Positions 38,901 through 46,817 of a stretch of 64,000 nucleotides of DNA are shown here, one piece after another (the first letter of the stretch is position 1; each line of letters starts with the position of its first letter). The DNA comes from an uncultured Bacteroides sp. (GTDB taxonomy: Bacteria; Bacteroidota; Bacteroidia; Bacteroidales; Bacteroidaceae). The stretch is from the NCBI GenBank assembly GCA_949294185.1, contig CASFGA010000011.1, positions 124,001 through 188,000 of the forward strand, given 5' to 3'. Position numbers and translations under genes: made by a program. The notes beneath the pieces were generated by a model, which saw nothing but the letters and a program-made list of their open reading frames with translations, searched no databases and was not told the DNA's origin.

Positions 38901-39244
38901 AAAGAGTCGATGGTCTCTATTCGGAAACGGTTATAGTCGTGGATAATGTTGCGTAAGGCTTCTTCCGCCGCTTGCCGGATGTCGGTCTCATTCATGCGTG
39001 AGGTTTTCAATATCTCCTTCAGATACCGGTCTGAGTCTTTATCGCCTGTGGCGATTCCGTAAAGTTGGCTCAGGATGCGTTCCTTCATTTCGGCCGTAGC
39101 CTTGTTGGTAAAGGTAACGGCCAGGATATTGCGGTATGCGCGTACGTTTTCTATAAGCTGCTTGATATACCGGACGGCAAGTGTGAATGTCTTTCCCGAA
39201 CCTGCCGAGGCTTTGTATACTAAAAGCTGAGGATGCTGTTCCAT
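35996..39244 (-). CDS. AddA-like UvrD-family helicase-nuclease
   Basis: Superfamily 1A helicase with C-terminal nuclease, 1,082 aa. Helicase motifs: Walker A YKASAGSGKTFTLAV (about 9-23), Ia TFTNKATAEMKERI, II MIDEFQDTSRMQW, III VGDIKQSIYRWR, IV DTNWRSE, V ILSIHKSKGLEYHTV and VI YVAFTRACKNL. The PD-(D/E)XK motif near the end (RPDRVMM, then VVVDFKFG) appears intact, so this subunit should cut one strand while the AddB-like partner cuts the other. A 22-nt gap separates the two genes. No RecBCD genes are seen here. Confidence 0.9.
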   Translation of the reverse strand: MEQHPQLLVYKASAGSGKTFTLAVRYIKQLIENVRAYRNILAVTFTNKATAEMKERILSQLYGIATGDKDSDRYLKEILKTSRMNETDIRQAAEEALRNIIHDYNRFRIETIDSFFQSVMRNLARELELGANLSIELNDEEILNDAVDTMIEKLTPRSPVLGWLLEYIDERIADDRRWNVSGEIKSFGRNIFNESYIEKGSGLRKKLGNPQFIPAYREELKSIREEALEEMKGFNQQFAEILEENGLTPADLKGGSRGIGSYFNKIANGNLTGDVRNATVEKCLESEDNWTTKTSPHRELIRSLASACLIPLLNDAESLRPTNNLLVNSCDLSLRYLNNLRLLANIDEEVRLQNQLHNRFLLSDTNALLHGLIREGDATFVYEKIGTTIDTVMIDEFQDTSRMQWENFRLLLEESLSQKEGSLIVGDIKQSIYRWRNGDWKILAGLGKGHDFRINEQTLDTNWRSEANIIYFNNELFKAACRILDDNYQKETGKPCNELKQAYSDVHQKTAKTKERGYVKVTFLTDSKEKPYTDTTLQQLADEVSSLVAQGIRTNDIAILVRKNKTIPAIADYFDKHTPYRIVSDEAFRLDASLAVCMMIDGLRFLTTPDDRIAQARLAVAYQQEVLGKDIALNSILLNQTEDYLPAGFMLQAESLRMMPLYELLEKLFVLFDMSRIEKQDAYLCAFFDAVTEYMQNNSSELTAFISFWDETMHEKTIPSGEIDGIRILSIHKSKGLEYHTVLIPFCDWKMENETNSHLIWCSVAGTGKETDIPPFNELDIVPVNYSGVMAESIYRDSYQEERLQLWVDNLNLLYVAFTRACKNLIVWSRAKQKNTVAALLYDSLPQMETLNMRTGKNDDGSAEEETTPDEETYEFGQLCLSEEKKQTDSQNRLLAHPSAIPLQIESLETDIEFKQSNRSADFIRGEEDENKQGQYIRQGQLLHHVFASIEKESDLPQAFERLRFEGILETEEQEEQVHKLAVWALNHPKVKDWYKGGWQLYNECSIIYTDENGALQTRRPDRVMMKHGEVVVVDFKFGNKKAAYNEQIREYMNLLSDMGYKKIKGYLWYVFANELEEVAID

Positions 39245-39321
39245 ATTGTCTTGTTCTTACTGCTGCAAAATAGGTTTTACTGCCGGCAAAAAGTCCGGTT
39301 CATGCGTATGAAACCAGATTT

Positions 39322-41007
39322 TTATCCGTACAAGGTTTTACTTCCTTCTTTATGATGTTGAGTGAAATCAAAGTCGGCCTCGCAGGATACCTGTATCTCT
39401 TTGCCTGTTATGGGGTGGACGAATATCAGTTCCGCCGCATGAAGATACATCCGGTCTGCTTTCTTTCCATACAGCTCATCGCCTACAATGGGATGGTTGA
39501 GCCCTTGCGGATGAGCGGCGTGTACGCGCAACTGATGGGTTCGTCCGGTCTGCGGGAAAAAGGAAATGAGTGTATTCCCGTTTTTAAACGCAATCTTTTC
39601 ATATCGGGTTACGGCAGATTTCCCCCGACGGTAGTCTACCATCTGTCGCGGGCGGTCCATCAGGTTTGGGCCGAGAGGAAGCGAGACGGTTCCTTCGTGC
39701 TGCTCCAGTTCTCCTTGCAGCAGGGCGGTATACCGCTTCTTCACGGCGCGTGTTTCAAACTGAGCCTGCAACTGCTGGTATACTTCTTTGGTCTTGGCGG
39801 CAAGGAGCAGGCCGGAGGTTGCCATATCAAGCCGGTGGACTATCATAGGGCCTGTAGCTTCGGGATATAGCCGGTGCAGGCGTTGGCTCACCGAATCCAG
39901 GTCGTTTTTCCCGGGAACAGAGAGCATGCCGGCGGGCTTGTTGACAACAAGCAGATATTCGTCTTCATACAATACCTCCAAAGGAGTGTTCCGATGCACA
40001 TCTTCCTCCAACGGATTCTTTTCAACATCCAGTCCTGTAAGCATGTGGCGCAGTATCGGTGCGCATTTCCCTTGGCATGACGGGTAGAAATGACCGTGAT
40101 GGCGCACTTCATCTTTAGGCGACATGCCCCACCAGAATTCTCCCATTGCAAGCGGACGGAGCGAATGCTGGTAGGCATACTGCAAAAGCTTGGGCAAGGC
40201 ACATTCTCCTGCTCCGGCCGGAGGAAATTTTTGCGGTGTGTCGCGGAACAGTTCACACAGGTCTTTCACCTCTCCGCGTGCGTTCAACATGCGGAATTGT
40301 CCGAACAGCTTCAGTTGCAGAGCGGCCGACCGAGTCTTGCGCTCTTGCTTGAGCTGGCTTATCTGCTTTTCGTATGCGCCGACTTTCTCCTCTTCGACTG
40401 CAATTGCCTCTTTCAGCATTTTTTCAAGCCGTTTGTATTCTGCTTTCTGGAACTGGCTTTCACGGATGAGCGTTGCGTTTTCCGATTCACTTATTCCTGC
40501 TTTTCTGCGCTCTTCGCGTATTGCTTTTGCTCTTTTCAAGTGGATGCGGGCTTCGTTGAGTCGCATCTCCGCCTGTTTCTTGCAATCGGCTTCCCGGATT
40601 TTCAGCATCCGGTAGTCGTCGCTTGCTTCCAGCCCTTCTATTTGACGGTTGATGGCGGAGATCTGTTCTTCTTCGATGCGGAAGAATCCGTCCGGCCGGA
40701 GCAGGTCATATACCGGCGGAACGAAAAAAGCATGGTGGTTGCTTCCGGCCAGATTCCCGGAAAAAGCGGCCAGATAACCTATGCGCCCTTCATGGGTACG
40801 GACAATCAGCACGCCGAACATCTTGCCCCGATGCAGCTCGTCTTTCCAGTCAGTGCGTGTCTCAAGGTAATGCTGCACTTCTGCGGCCGCCCGCTCCGTC
40901 AGCGGATGAGGCGTATAGTGGAACGGACAAGTGAATCGCTCGGGGAGAACGGCATCATCCGTCTGTAGGGAAAGGTAATGAATCTTTTCTTCTTCGTCTG
41001 TCTGCAT
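39322..41007 (-). CDS. RluA-family pseudouridine synthase with long N-terminal extension
   Basis: Pseudouridine synthase, 561 aa, about 250 residues longer than canonical RluA/C/D. The catalytic domain occupies the last 220 residues with PMIVHRLDMATSGLLL (catalytic Asp in HRLD) and ISFFPQTGRTHQLRVH. The N-terminal region has a strongly charged coiled coil at about 115-230 (for example EADCKKQAEMRLNEARIHLK). A following block, WWGMSPKDEVRHHGHFYPSC, then QGKC, suggests another small domain. The target RNA position cannot be inferred. It lies 16 nt downstream of ispE in one operon. Confidence 0.87.
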   Translation of the reverse strand: MQTDEEEKIHYLSLQTDDAVLPERFTCPFHYTPHPLTERAAAEVQHYLETRTDWKDELHRGKMFGVLIVRTHEGRIGYLAAFSGNLAGSNHHAFFVPPVYDLLRPDGFFRIEEEQISAINRQIEGLEASDDYRMLKIREADCKKQAEMRLNEARIHLKRAKAIREERRKAGISESENATLIRESQFQKAEYKRLEKMLKEAIAVEEEKVGAYEKQISQLKQERKTRSAALQLKLFGQFRMLNARGEVKDLCELFRDTPQKFPPAGAGECALPKLLQYAYQHSLRPLAMGEFWWGMSPKDEVRHHGHFYPSCQGKCAPILRHMLTGLDVEKNPLEEDVHRNTPLEVLYEDEYLLVVNKPAGMLSVPGKNDLDSVSQRLHRLYPEATGPMIVHRLDMATSGLLLAAKTKEVYQQLQAQFETRAVKKRYTALLQGELEQHEGTVSLPLGPNLMDRPRQMVDYRRGKSAVTRYEKIAFKNGNTLISFFPQTGRTHQLRVHAAHPQGLNHPIVGDELYGKKADRMYLHAAELIFVHPITGKEIQVSCEADFDFTQHHKEGSKTLYG

Positions 41008-41023
41008 GTCTTTGTCTTGGATT

Positions 41024-41848
41024 TCATTCCAGTTCCCTTTGGCGGCAGAAATATCCCCCGAACTTTTCGTCCACGTTCTCTATCGGTGTGTTGAATATGC
41101 CGAATACGGAAGAGCCGGAACCGGTCATGGCGGCGTAGACGGCTCCCAGATCATAAAGTTTGTCTTTTATGGCGGCAATTTCCGGATGGGCAGGGAATAC
41201 GCTTTCCTCGAAATCATTCTTCATGTTTTCTTTCCAAGTTTCAACCGGCTGTCGGATGATGTCTTTCAGCGATACGGTGGGGCGGCGGGGAATGATGCGT
41301 GCATAGGCTTCCCGTGTCGATACCGAACTGTCGGGCTTCACCAATATAATGTGATATCCCTTTAGTGTAAGTTCGATAGGCTCGAACACATTGCCGATTC
41401 CCGTAGCGAACACCGGTTTGTTGCGAATGAAGAAAGCGCAGTCTGCTCCCAGACGGGCGGCATAAGCTTCCATCTGTTCGGTGCTCAGATTCAGGTTAAA
41501 CTTTTCATTCAGAAGCCTTATCATAAAAGCACCGTCGGCAGAGCCTCCTCCCAGTCCGGCTCCAGTGGGAATGTGTTTGAACAAATGGATGTTTACTGGT
41601 TCAAGCGGAAAGTCCTGCTTCAGCATGCGGTAGGCTTTGACCACCAGATTGTCTTCGGCATCCCCTTCTATATTCGTTCCGCTGACGCGCAGAATGATGT
41701 CTTGCTTGCCGTCTGTCAGTCGGTTGACCTCAAGCGCGTCCTGCAAGTGGATAGGATAAAAGATCGTTTCCAGGTTATGATAACCGTCCGGACGCTTCTC
41801 CACCACGTTTAGCCCAAGGTTTATCTTGGCATTGGGAAATGTAATCAT
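41024..41848 (-). CDS. ispE: 4-diphosphocytidyl-2-C-methyl-D-erythritol kinase
   Basis: GHMP-superfamily kinase, 274 aa, fourth step of the MEP isoprenoid pathway: ATP-dependent phosphorylation of CDP-methylerythritol. The N-terminal [20 protein letters not shown], the ATP-binding [15 protein letters not shown] (about 91-105) and the C-terminal [14 protein letters not shown] are diagnostic. Other MEP genes are not in the window. The ATG at 41848 has a good promoter element upstream, and the RluA-like gene follows in the same operon. Confidence 0.96.
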   Translation of the reverse strand: MITFPNAKINLGLNVVEKRPDGYHNLETIFYPIHLQDALEVNRLTDGKQDIILRVSGTNIEGDAEDNLVVKAYRMLKQDFPLEPVNIHLFKHIPTGAGLGGGSADGAFMIRLLNEKFNLNLSTEQMEAYAARLGADCAFFIRNKPVFATGIGNVFEPIELTLKGYHIILVKPDSSVSTREAYARIIPRRPTVSLKDIIRQPVETWKENMKNDFEESVFPAHPEIAAIKDKLYDLGAVYAAMTGSGSSVFGIFNTPIENVDEKFGGYFCRQRELE

Positions 41849-41885
41849 AATAGTTCTTTATAGGTTTGATTGGTTGTTCGTTTCC

Positions 41886-41893
41886 CAAAGATA
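41886..41893 (-). promoter_or_regulatory. -7 promoter element of ispE
   Basis: CAAAGATA, read leftward as TATCTTTG, matches TAnnTTTG exactly 37 nt before the ispE ATG. Confidence 0.6.
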
Positions 41894-42005
41894 GGAGAAA
41901 GTTTTGATAAAAACGGATTCTCGGTTAAAAAATGTTTTCTGGAATGGTTGGGAAGTGAAATAAAGGGTATTTTTACCGAAACAACGGATAGAAACATTGA
42001 TTTGT

Positions 42006-42482
42006 ATGGATATTGTTCTGATAATTCTGGGTCTGTTTTGCCTGCTTGTAGGGTTGGGCGGATGTATACTGCCTGCTTTGCCGGGGCCTCCACTGTCTTA
42101 TGTGGGACTATTGCTGCTTCATTTTACCGGTGATGTGGAGTTTTCTGCCGCAAAGCTGTTGGTTTGGCTGGGTCTGGTGGTAGTGGCTCAGGTGGCGGAC
42201 TATTTCATCCCCATGTTGGGAAGCAAATATAGCGGCGGTTCCAAATGGGGAAGTTGGGGCGCGTTTTGGGGCGGAATCGTGGGAATCTTTTTTCTTCCGT
42301 GGGGACTTGTGTTGGGACCATTCTTGGGTGCGGTTGCCGGAGAATTATTGGGCGATAAGGATTTGAACCGGGCCTTGAAATCGGGAATCGGTTCCCTGTT
42401 GGGATTTCTTTTCGGCACGGTATTGAAGGTTTCTCTCTGCATCTATTTCTTCGTGGAATTCTTTATCGCGGTTTGGCAGTAA
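42006..42482 (+). CDS. DUF456 domain membrane protein
   Basis: Small inner-membrane protein, about 158 aa, matching DUF456: glycine-rich membrane segments such as LGLFCLLVGLGGCILPALPG, GGIVGIFFLPWGLVLGPFLG and a C-terminal hydrophobic helix. About four to five membrane spans. Function of the family is unknown. The ATG at 42006 (MDIVLIILG) is preferred over a TTG nine nucleotides upstream. Single-gene unit between ispE (divergent) and dnaB. Confidence 0.82.
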   Translation: MDIVLIILGLFCLLVGLGGCILPALPGPPLSYVGLLLLHFTGDVEFSAAKLLVWLGLVVVAQVADYFIPMLGSKYSGGSKWGSWGAFWGGIVGIFFLPWGLVLGPFLGAVAGELLGDKDLNRALKSGIGSLLGFLFGTVLKVSLCIYFFVEFFIAVWQ

Positions 42483-42528
42483 CAGGAGATATGTTTTTAT
42501 GCACGATTAATATGTCACTTTTTTATAT

Positions 42529-42536
42529 TACTTTTG
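42529..42536 (+). promoter_or_regulatory. -7 promoter element of dnaB
   Basis: TACTTTTG matches TAnnTTTG exactly, 22 nt before the dnaB ATG. Confidence 0.6.
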
Positions 42537-42558
42537 CGTCCGCTTAAATAGAAACGAA

Positions 42559-44121
42559 ATGGCAGAAACAAGAAAAACGACGCGAGTCCCGAAAACAACG
42601 AAGCCGAAGCCGGTAGACGAGTACGGGCATTTGCAGCCGCAGGCTCCCGAACTGGAGGAAGCGGTGCTTGGTGCATTGATGATAGAGAAGGATGCATACT
42701 CACTGGTGAGCGAAATACTTCGTCCGGAGTCTTTCTATGAACATCGCAATCAGTTGATTTATGCTGCAATAACGGATTTGGCCGTGCAGCAGAAGCCGAT
42801 TGATATATTGACCGTGACGGAGCAGCTCCGTTCGCGCGGTGATTTGGATGAGGTGGGAGGGCCTTTTTATATCACTCAGCTGAGCGGAAAGGTGGCATCA
42901 TCGGCTCATATTGAATATCATGCGCGCATCATTGCTCAGAAGTTTCTTGCCCGTGAGCTTATTTCGTTTACGAGTTCCATCCAGACCAAAGCGTTCGACA
43001 GTACGCAGGATGTGGACGATTTGATGCAGGAAGCCGAAGGGAAGCTCTTCGAGATATCGCAGCAGAATATGAAGAAAGACTACACTCAGATTAATCCGGT
43101 AATTCAGGCTGCCTATGAGATGCTTCAGAAAGCAGCGGCAAGAACGGACGGTTTGAGCGGCTTGTCGAGCGGATTTCATCAGTTGGATAAAATGACTTCA
43201 GGGTGGCAAAATTCCGATTTGATTATAATCGCCGCCCGTCCTGCTATGGGTAAAACGGCGTTTGTGCTTTCAATGGCTAAGAATATGGCGGTGACAAACC
43301 GCGTTCCGGTTGCGTTGTTCTCGCTCGAAATGAGCAATGTTCAGTTGGTGAACCGCTTGATAGTGAATGTTTGTGAGATACCGGGCGAGAAGATTAAAAG
43401 CGGACAGCTTGCGCCTTATGAGTGGGGGCAGCTGGATTATAAGATAAAAGAACTTTATGATGCGCCGCTGTATGTCGACGATACCCCTTCCTTGTCGGTG
43501 TTTGAATTGCGTACAAAAGCCCGTCGTCTGGTACGGGAGCATGGTGTGAAGATTATCATCATCGATTATCTTCAGTTGATGAATGCGAGTGGTATGTCAT
43601 TCGGCAGTCGTCAAGAGGAGGTCAGCACCATATCGCGCTCGCTAAAAGGTTTGGCGAAAGAGCTGGATATTCCGATTATAGCCTTGAGCCAGTTGAACCG
43701 TGGGGTGGAAAACCGTGTGGGGCCGGAAGAAAAGCGTCCGCAGCTGAGCGATTTGCGAGAATCGGGTGCTATTGAGCAAGATGCTGATATCGTATGTTTC
43801 ATTCATCGCCCTGAGTATTATAAGATTTATAAGGATGAAATGGGGAATGATCTTCATGGGATTGCCGAAATCATTATAGCCAAGCATCGTAATGGTGCGG
43901 TAGGCGATGTAAGACTGCGGTTCCGTTCGGAGTATGCCCGTTTTCAAAATCCGGATGATGACATGATTGTGCCGATACCTGGTGAGGAAAACGCGGCGCC
44001 TGTTCTCCGTTCGAAGATGAATAACGGAGGCGGGCAGGACTTTGTGCCGCCTCCATCTGCCGATATGGCTCCGCAACCGGAGAATCCATTCGGTGCTCCC
44101 GTAGCGGATGTCCCATTCTGA
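42559..44121 (+). CDS. dnaB: Replicative DNA helicase DnaB
   Basis: Hexameric replication-fork helicase, 520 aa. The N-terminal domain (about 25-130, PQAPELEEAVLGALMIEK) and the RecA-like C-terminal domain are complete: Walker A ARPAMGKTAFVLSM (about 226), Walker B IIIIDYLQLM (about 335) and an arginine-finger block AKHRNGAVGDVRLRF. There is no intein insertion. The C-terminal 45 residues are Pro/Asn-rich and probably disordered. It stands as its own unit with a clear promoter element. Confidence 0.97.
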   Translation: MAETRKTTRVPKTTKPKPVDEYGHLQPQAPELEEAVLGALMIEKDAYSLVSEILRPESFYEHRNQLIYAAITDLAVQQKPIDILTVTEQLRSRGDLDEVGGPFYITQLSGKVASSAHIEYHARIIAQKFLARELISFTSSIQTKAFDSTQDVDDLMQEAEGKLFEISQQNMKKDYTQINPVIQAAYEMLQKAAARTDGLSGLSSGFHQLDKMTSGWQNSDLIIIAARPAMGKTAFVLSMAKNMAVTNRVPVALFSLEMSNVQLVNRLIVNVCEIPGEKIKSGQLAPYEWGQLDYKIKELYDAPLYVDDTPSLSVFELRTKARRLVREHGVKIIIIDYLQLMNASGMSFGSRQEEVSTISRSLKGLAKELDIPIIALSQLNRGVENRVGPEEKRPQLSDLRESGAIEQDADIVCFIHRPEYYKIYKDEMGNDLHGIAEIIIAKHRNGAVGDVRLRFRSEYARFQNPDDDMIVPIPGEENAAPVLRSKMNNGGGQDFVPPPSADMAPQPENPFGAPVADVPF

Positions 44122-44204
44122 GTTTGGAAAGAGCTTCTTGAATGCAGACTTGATTAAGGAAAAAAACGAATCATTATTTTTATACGCTGATTTTTACAGA
44201 TTTT

Positions 44205-45113
44205 ATGGCTAATATGTCGATGAGAGGATTTGCTTATGGAGCTGTTGCGGCAGTCAGTTACGGGCTGAATCCTTTGTTTACGCTTCCGCTTTACGGTGCG
44301 GGACTGACTCCCGATTCGGTTTTGTTTTACCGCTATGGGCTGGCTGTGATAATGCTGGGGCTTCTGATGAAGGCGCAGGGACAGTCTTTTGCTCTGTGCA
44401 AGTCTGAGATATTGCCGCTTTTCGTCATGGGTATGCTTATGGCCTTTTCATCGCTTACCTTGTTCATCAGTTACAATTATATGGATGCGGGCATTGCTTC
44501 AACGATACTTTTTGTCTATCCTGTATTGGTGGCCGTCATCATGGCACTTTTTTTCAAGGAGAAGGTGTCGGTCGTGACGATGGTATCCATTGCTCTGGCG
44601 TTTTTGGGAATCTCCTTATTATATAAAGGAGAGGGCGGGCAGACATTAAGCTTTGTGGGAGTGGCGTTGGTGTTTGTAGCTTCGCTCACTTATGCCCTTT
44701 ATATAATAGGGGTGAACCGTTCTGTATTGCGGAACATGCCTACGGCAAAACTTACTTTTTACGTTCTGCTGTTTGGATTGAGCGTATTTCTTGTCCGTTT
44801 GAAGTTGGGCATGTCTTTGGATGTTATCCATGAGCCGCTGCTTTGGATGAACCCGATAGCTTTGGCGTTATTCCCTACCATCGTTTCGCTTGTTGCAATG
44901 GCCAAGTCTGTACATTATATCGGCTCTACTCCGACAGCTATCTTGGGAGCTCTTGAGCCGATAACGGCCTTGTTTTTTGGGGTCGTGATATTTGGCGAAG
45001 CTTTGACTCCCCGCATTATCTTGGGAGTTGTCTTGGTATTGACTGCGGTTACGCTGATTATAGCGGCCAAGCCCTTGATGAAGCTCATACGTTTGCATTG
45101 GATTCATAGATAA
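44205..45113 (+). CDS. EamA/DMT family transporter
   Basis: Drug/metabolite transporter superfamily membrane protein, 302 aa, with ten hydrophobic segments arranged as two EamA repeats (YNYMDAGIASTILFVYPVLV in the first, STPTAILGALEPITALFFG in the second). Family members export amino acids or metabolites, or salvage carbohydrates and nucleosides; the substrate here is unknown. An 83-nt gap follows dnaB, and the YigZ/IMPACT gene begins 5 nt after its stop, so those two form an operon. Confidence 0.88.
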   Translation: MANMSMRGFAYGAVAAVSYGLNPLFTLPLYGAGLTPDSVLFYRYGLAVIMLGLLMKAQGQSFALCKSEILPLFVMGMLMAFSSLTLFISYNYMDAGIASTILFVYPVLVAVIMALFFKEKVSVVTMVSIALAFLGISLLYKGEGGQTLSFVGVALVFVASLTYALYIIGVNRSVLRNMPTAKLTFYVLLFGLSVFLVRLKLGMSLDVIHEPLLWMNPIALALFPTIVSLVAMAKSVHYIGSTPTAILGALEPITALFFGVVIFGEALTPRIILGVVLVLTAVTLIIAAKPLMKLIRLHWIHR

Positions 45114-45118
45114 ACATT

Positions 45119-45712
45119 ATGGACGATACGTATAAAACCATAGCAGGATGTTCTGAAGCGGTCTTTACGGAAAAGCGGAGCAAGTTTATCGCCATAGCCT
45201 TTCCCGTGCGTACCGTGGCGGAAGTGAAGTCTCGTCTGGAGGAATACCAGAAGAGATACTATGATGCGCGCCATGTGTGCTATGCTTATATGCTTGGGCC
45301 GGAGCGGAAGGAATTTCGGGCGAATGATAACGGAGAACCTTCGGGGACGGCCGGAAAGCCCATCTTGGGACAAATCAATTCGAAGGAGCTGACCGATGTG
45401 CTGGTTATTGTAGTCCGGTATTTTGGAGGCATCAAGTTGGGGACAAGCGGGTTGATTGTGGCATACCGCACGGCGGCCGCAATGGCTTTGGATGAGGCTG
45501 CAATCGTAGAGAAAACGGTAGACGAAGAAATTACCGTTATATTTGAATACCCGTTTATGAATGATGTGATGCGCATTGTCAAGGAGGAATGTCCCGACAT
45601 TGTCGAGCAATCGTATGACATGGACTGCTTGATGCGTCTGCGTATCCGCAAGTCTTCGATGCCTAAGCTCCGTGCAAGGCTTGAAAAGGTGGAGACTCTG
45701 CGTTTTCAGTAA
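45119..45712 (+). CDS. YigZ/IMPACT family protein
   Basis: Cytoplasmic protein of 197 aa with the UPF0029/IMPACT N-terminal domain; the signature DNGEPSGTAGKPIL (about 63) and VVRYFGGIKLGTSGL (about 98) are clear, followed by a short DUF1949-like C-terminal domain. Eukaryotic IMPACT modulates translation control through GCN1; bacterial YigZ function is not settled. Translation is probably coupled to the EamA transporter gene upstream. It ends at a terminator-like hairpin. Confidence 0.9.
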   Translation: MDDTYKTIAGCSEAVFTEKRSKFIAIAFPVRTVAEVKSRLEEYQKRYYDARHVCYAYMLGPERKEFRANDNGEPSGTAGKPILGQINSKELTDVLVIVVRYFGGIKLGTSGLIVAYRTAAAMALDEAAIVEKTVDEEITVIFEYPFMNDVMRIVKEECPDIVEQSYDMDCLMRLRIRKSSMPKLRARLEKVETLRFQ

Positions 45713-45741
45713 GGACAATGATTTTGTTTGATACAGATAAA

Positions 45742-45788
45742 AAGTGCGGGGCATGAAGGGGATATTTTCCTTTTGATGCTCCGCACTT
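45742..45788. terminator. Hairpin between convergent yigZ-like and acetyltransferase genes
   Basis: Arms 45742-45754 and 45776-45788 pair over 13 positions with one G-U wobble. An A-run precedes the left arm, so it can act as a terminator for the leftward acetyltransferase gene as well. Confidence 0.7.
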
Positions 45789-45817
45789 GTGGTATATAGA
45801 ATCAAACCATGAAAGAA

Positions 45818-46402
45818 TTACTGTTTGCCTTTGGATGCGGATGGTGTAATGTGCTTGATGAACCTTGCCGGATTGCCTCCCACCACGGTCATCGGTTCCA
45901 CATCATGAGTCACTACACTGTTTGCCCCTACGATGGCTCCGTAACCAATGCGTACACCCGGCAGTACGGTCGTATTGATTCCGATCCATACCTTGTCTTC
46001 GATTACGATGGGGCGGCCGTATGTGGCACTGCGATTGTCGGGGTCTGGATCATGGTTGATGGTTATGAGATTTACCTTAGGGGCGATGAACACTCCGTTG
46101 CCGATGGTAATTCCGCCGCGGTCGAAGAACGTGCAGCCCTGCTGAATCCAACAGCCCTTTCCGATACGGATATTCTTTCCGAAGTCCACATAAAACGGCG
46201 GGAGAAGCGTAGTCGACGGGTCGATTTCCTGTCCCGTAATGCGGCATAGATAGTCATGAACTTCTTCCGGAGTATGGTAACCGGTGTTTAGCTCGTAGGC
46301 AAGCTTCATCGTGTCGAAGATGGAGCTGATCAGCTTGTCGTATCCCGGCTCGTCGGGCGATACCATTGCACCCGACAGGTCTTTCTTAAAAATATCTTCC
46401 AT
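45818..46402 (-). CDS. Sugar O-acetyltransferase (LbH hexapeptide repeat)
   Basis: Left-handed beta-helix acyltransferase of the maltose/galactoside acetyltransferase group, 194 aa. The N-terminal helical domain (YDKLISSIFDTMKLAYELN) resembles the MAT domain, followed by hexapeptide turns and the catalytic His in LITINHDPDPDNR. The C-terminal VLPGVRIGYGAIVGANSVVT and GNPARFIKHI are typical. It would transfer acetyl from acetyl-CoA to a sugar hydroxyl; exact acceptor unknown. Monocistronic. Confidence 0.9.
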   Translation of the reverse strand: MEDIFKKDLSGAMVSPDEPGYDKLISSIFDTMKLAYELNTGYHTPEEVHDYLCRITGQEIDPSTTLLPPFYVDFGKNIRIGKGCWIQQGCTFFDRGGITIGNGVFIAPKVNLITINHDPDPDNRSATYGRPIVIEDKVWIGINTTVLPGVRIGYGAIVGANSVVTHDVEPMTVVGGNPARFIKHITPSASKGKQ

Positions 46403-46817
46403 AATACAGTTTGTTTTTATAGTGATACATTATCGGTCGTTTCGTTGATGGAGGCAAAGGTAGTATCTTGTTCCGCGGCGGATGATAACATGATTACGGA
46501 CAGTTGTATCCTTTTTACGGATAATTGGGAAGAGTCAGTGTCCGGCGGCATCTGAAAATGAATTTATTATTTGCAATGGCCAGAACAGGCATAATACGGC
46601 ATCACAAGAGCAGTGAAACGTGGAGGAAAATCTTTTATCCTTGAAAACGGATTTTTTGTCTGTGTGGAAACTTTTTTGAGTCATTGCCGGAAATGCGTAT
46701 TCAAGTTGTCTGCATGTCTCTTTAAATATGCCGCATTTCTGTCATGCAGGAGACAGTCGGTGATAGAATCGGGAGTAATCTTTTTTATTCTTGCATAAGA
46801 GGCGGATTGCCCGGATG
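46403..46817. other. 415-nt intergenic region, no gene seen
   Basis: Lies between two leftward genes. The right-hand part should contain the 3' end signals of the L,D-transpeptidase gene, but I see no strong terminator. The left part holds a -7 element for the acetyltransferase: CAAAGGTA at 46455-46462, read leftward as TACCTTTG. Short open frames here have no recognisable features. Confidence 0.5.
46455..46462 (-). promoter_or_regulatory. -7 promoter element of the acetyltransferase gene
   Basis: TACCTTTG on the minus strand, an exact TAnnTTTG match, 52 nt before the ATG at 46402. Confidence 0.55.

Noticed and set aside
40090..40968. 292-codon plus-strand frame opposite the RluA-like coiled coil
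   Set aside because: Shadow of the Glu/Lys-rich coiled coil, giving a Phe/Leu/Ser-rich translation that mimics a membrane protein.
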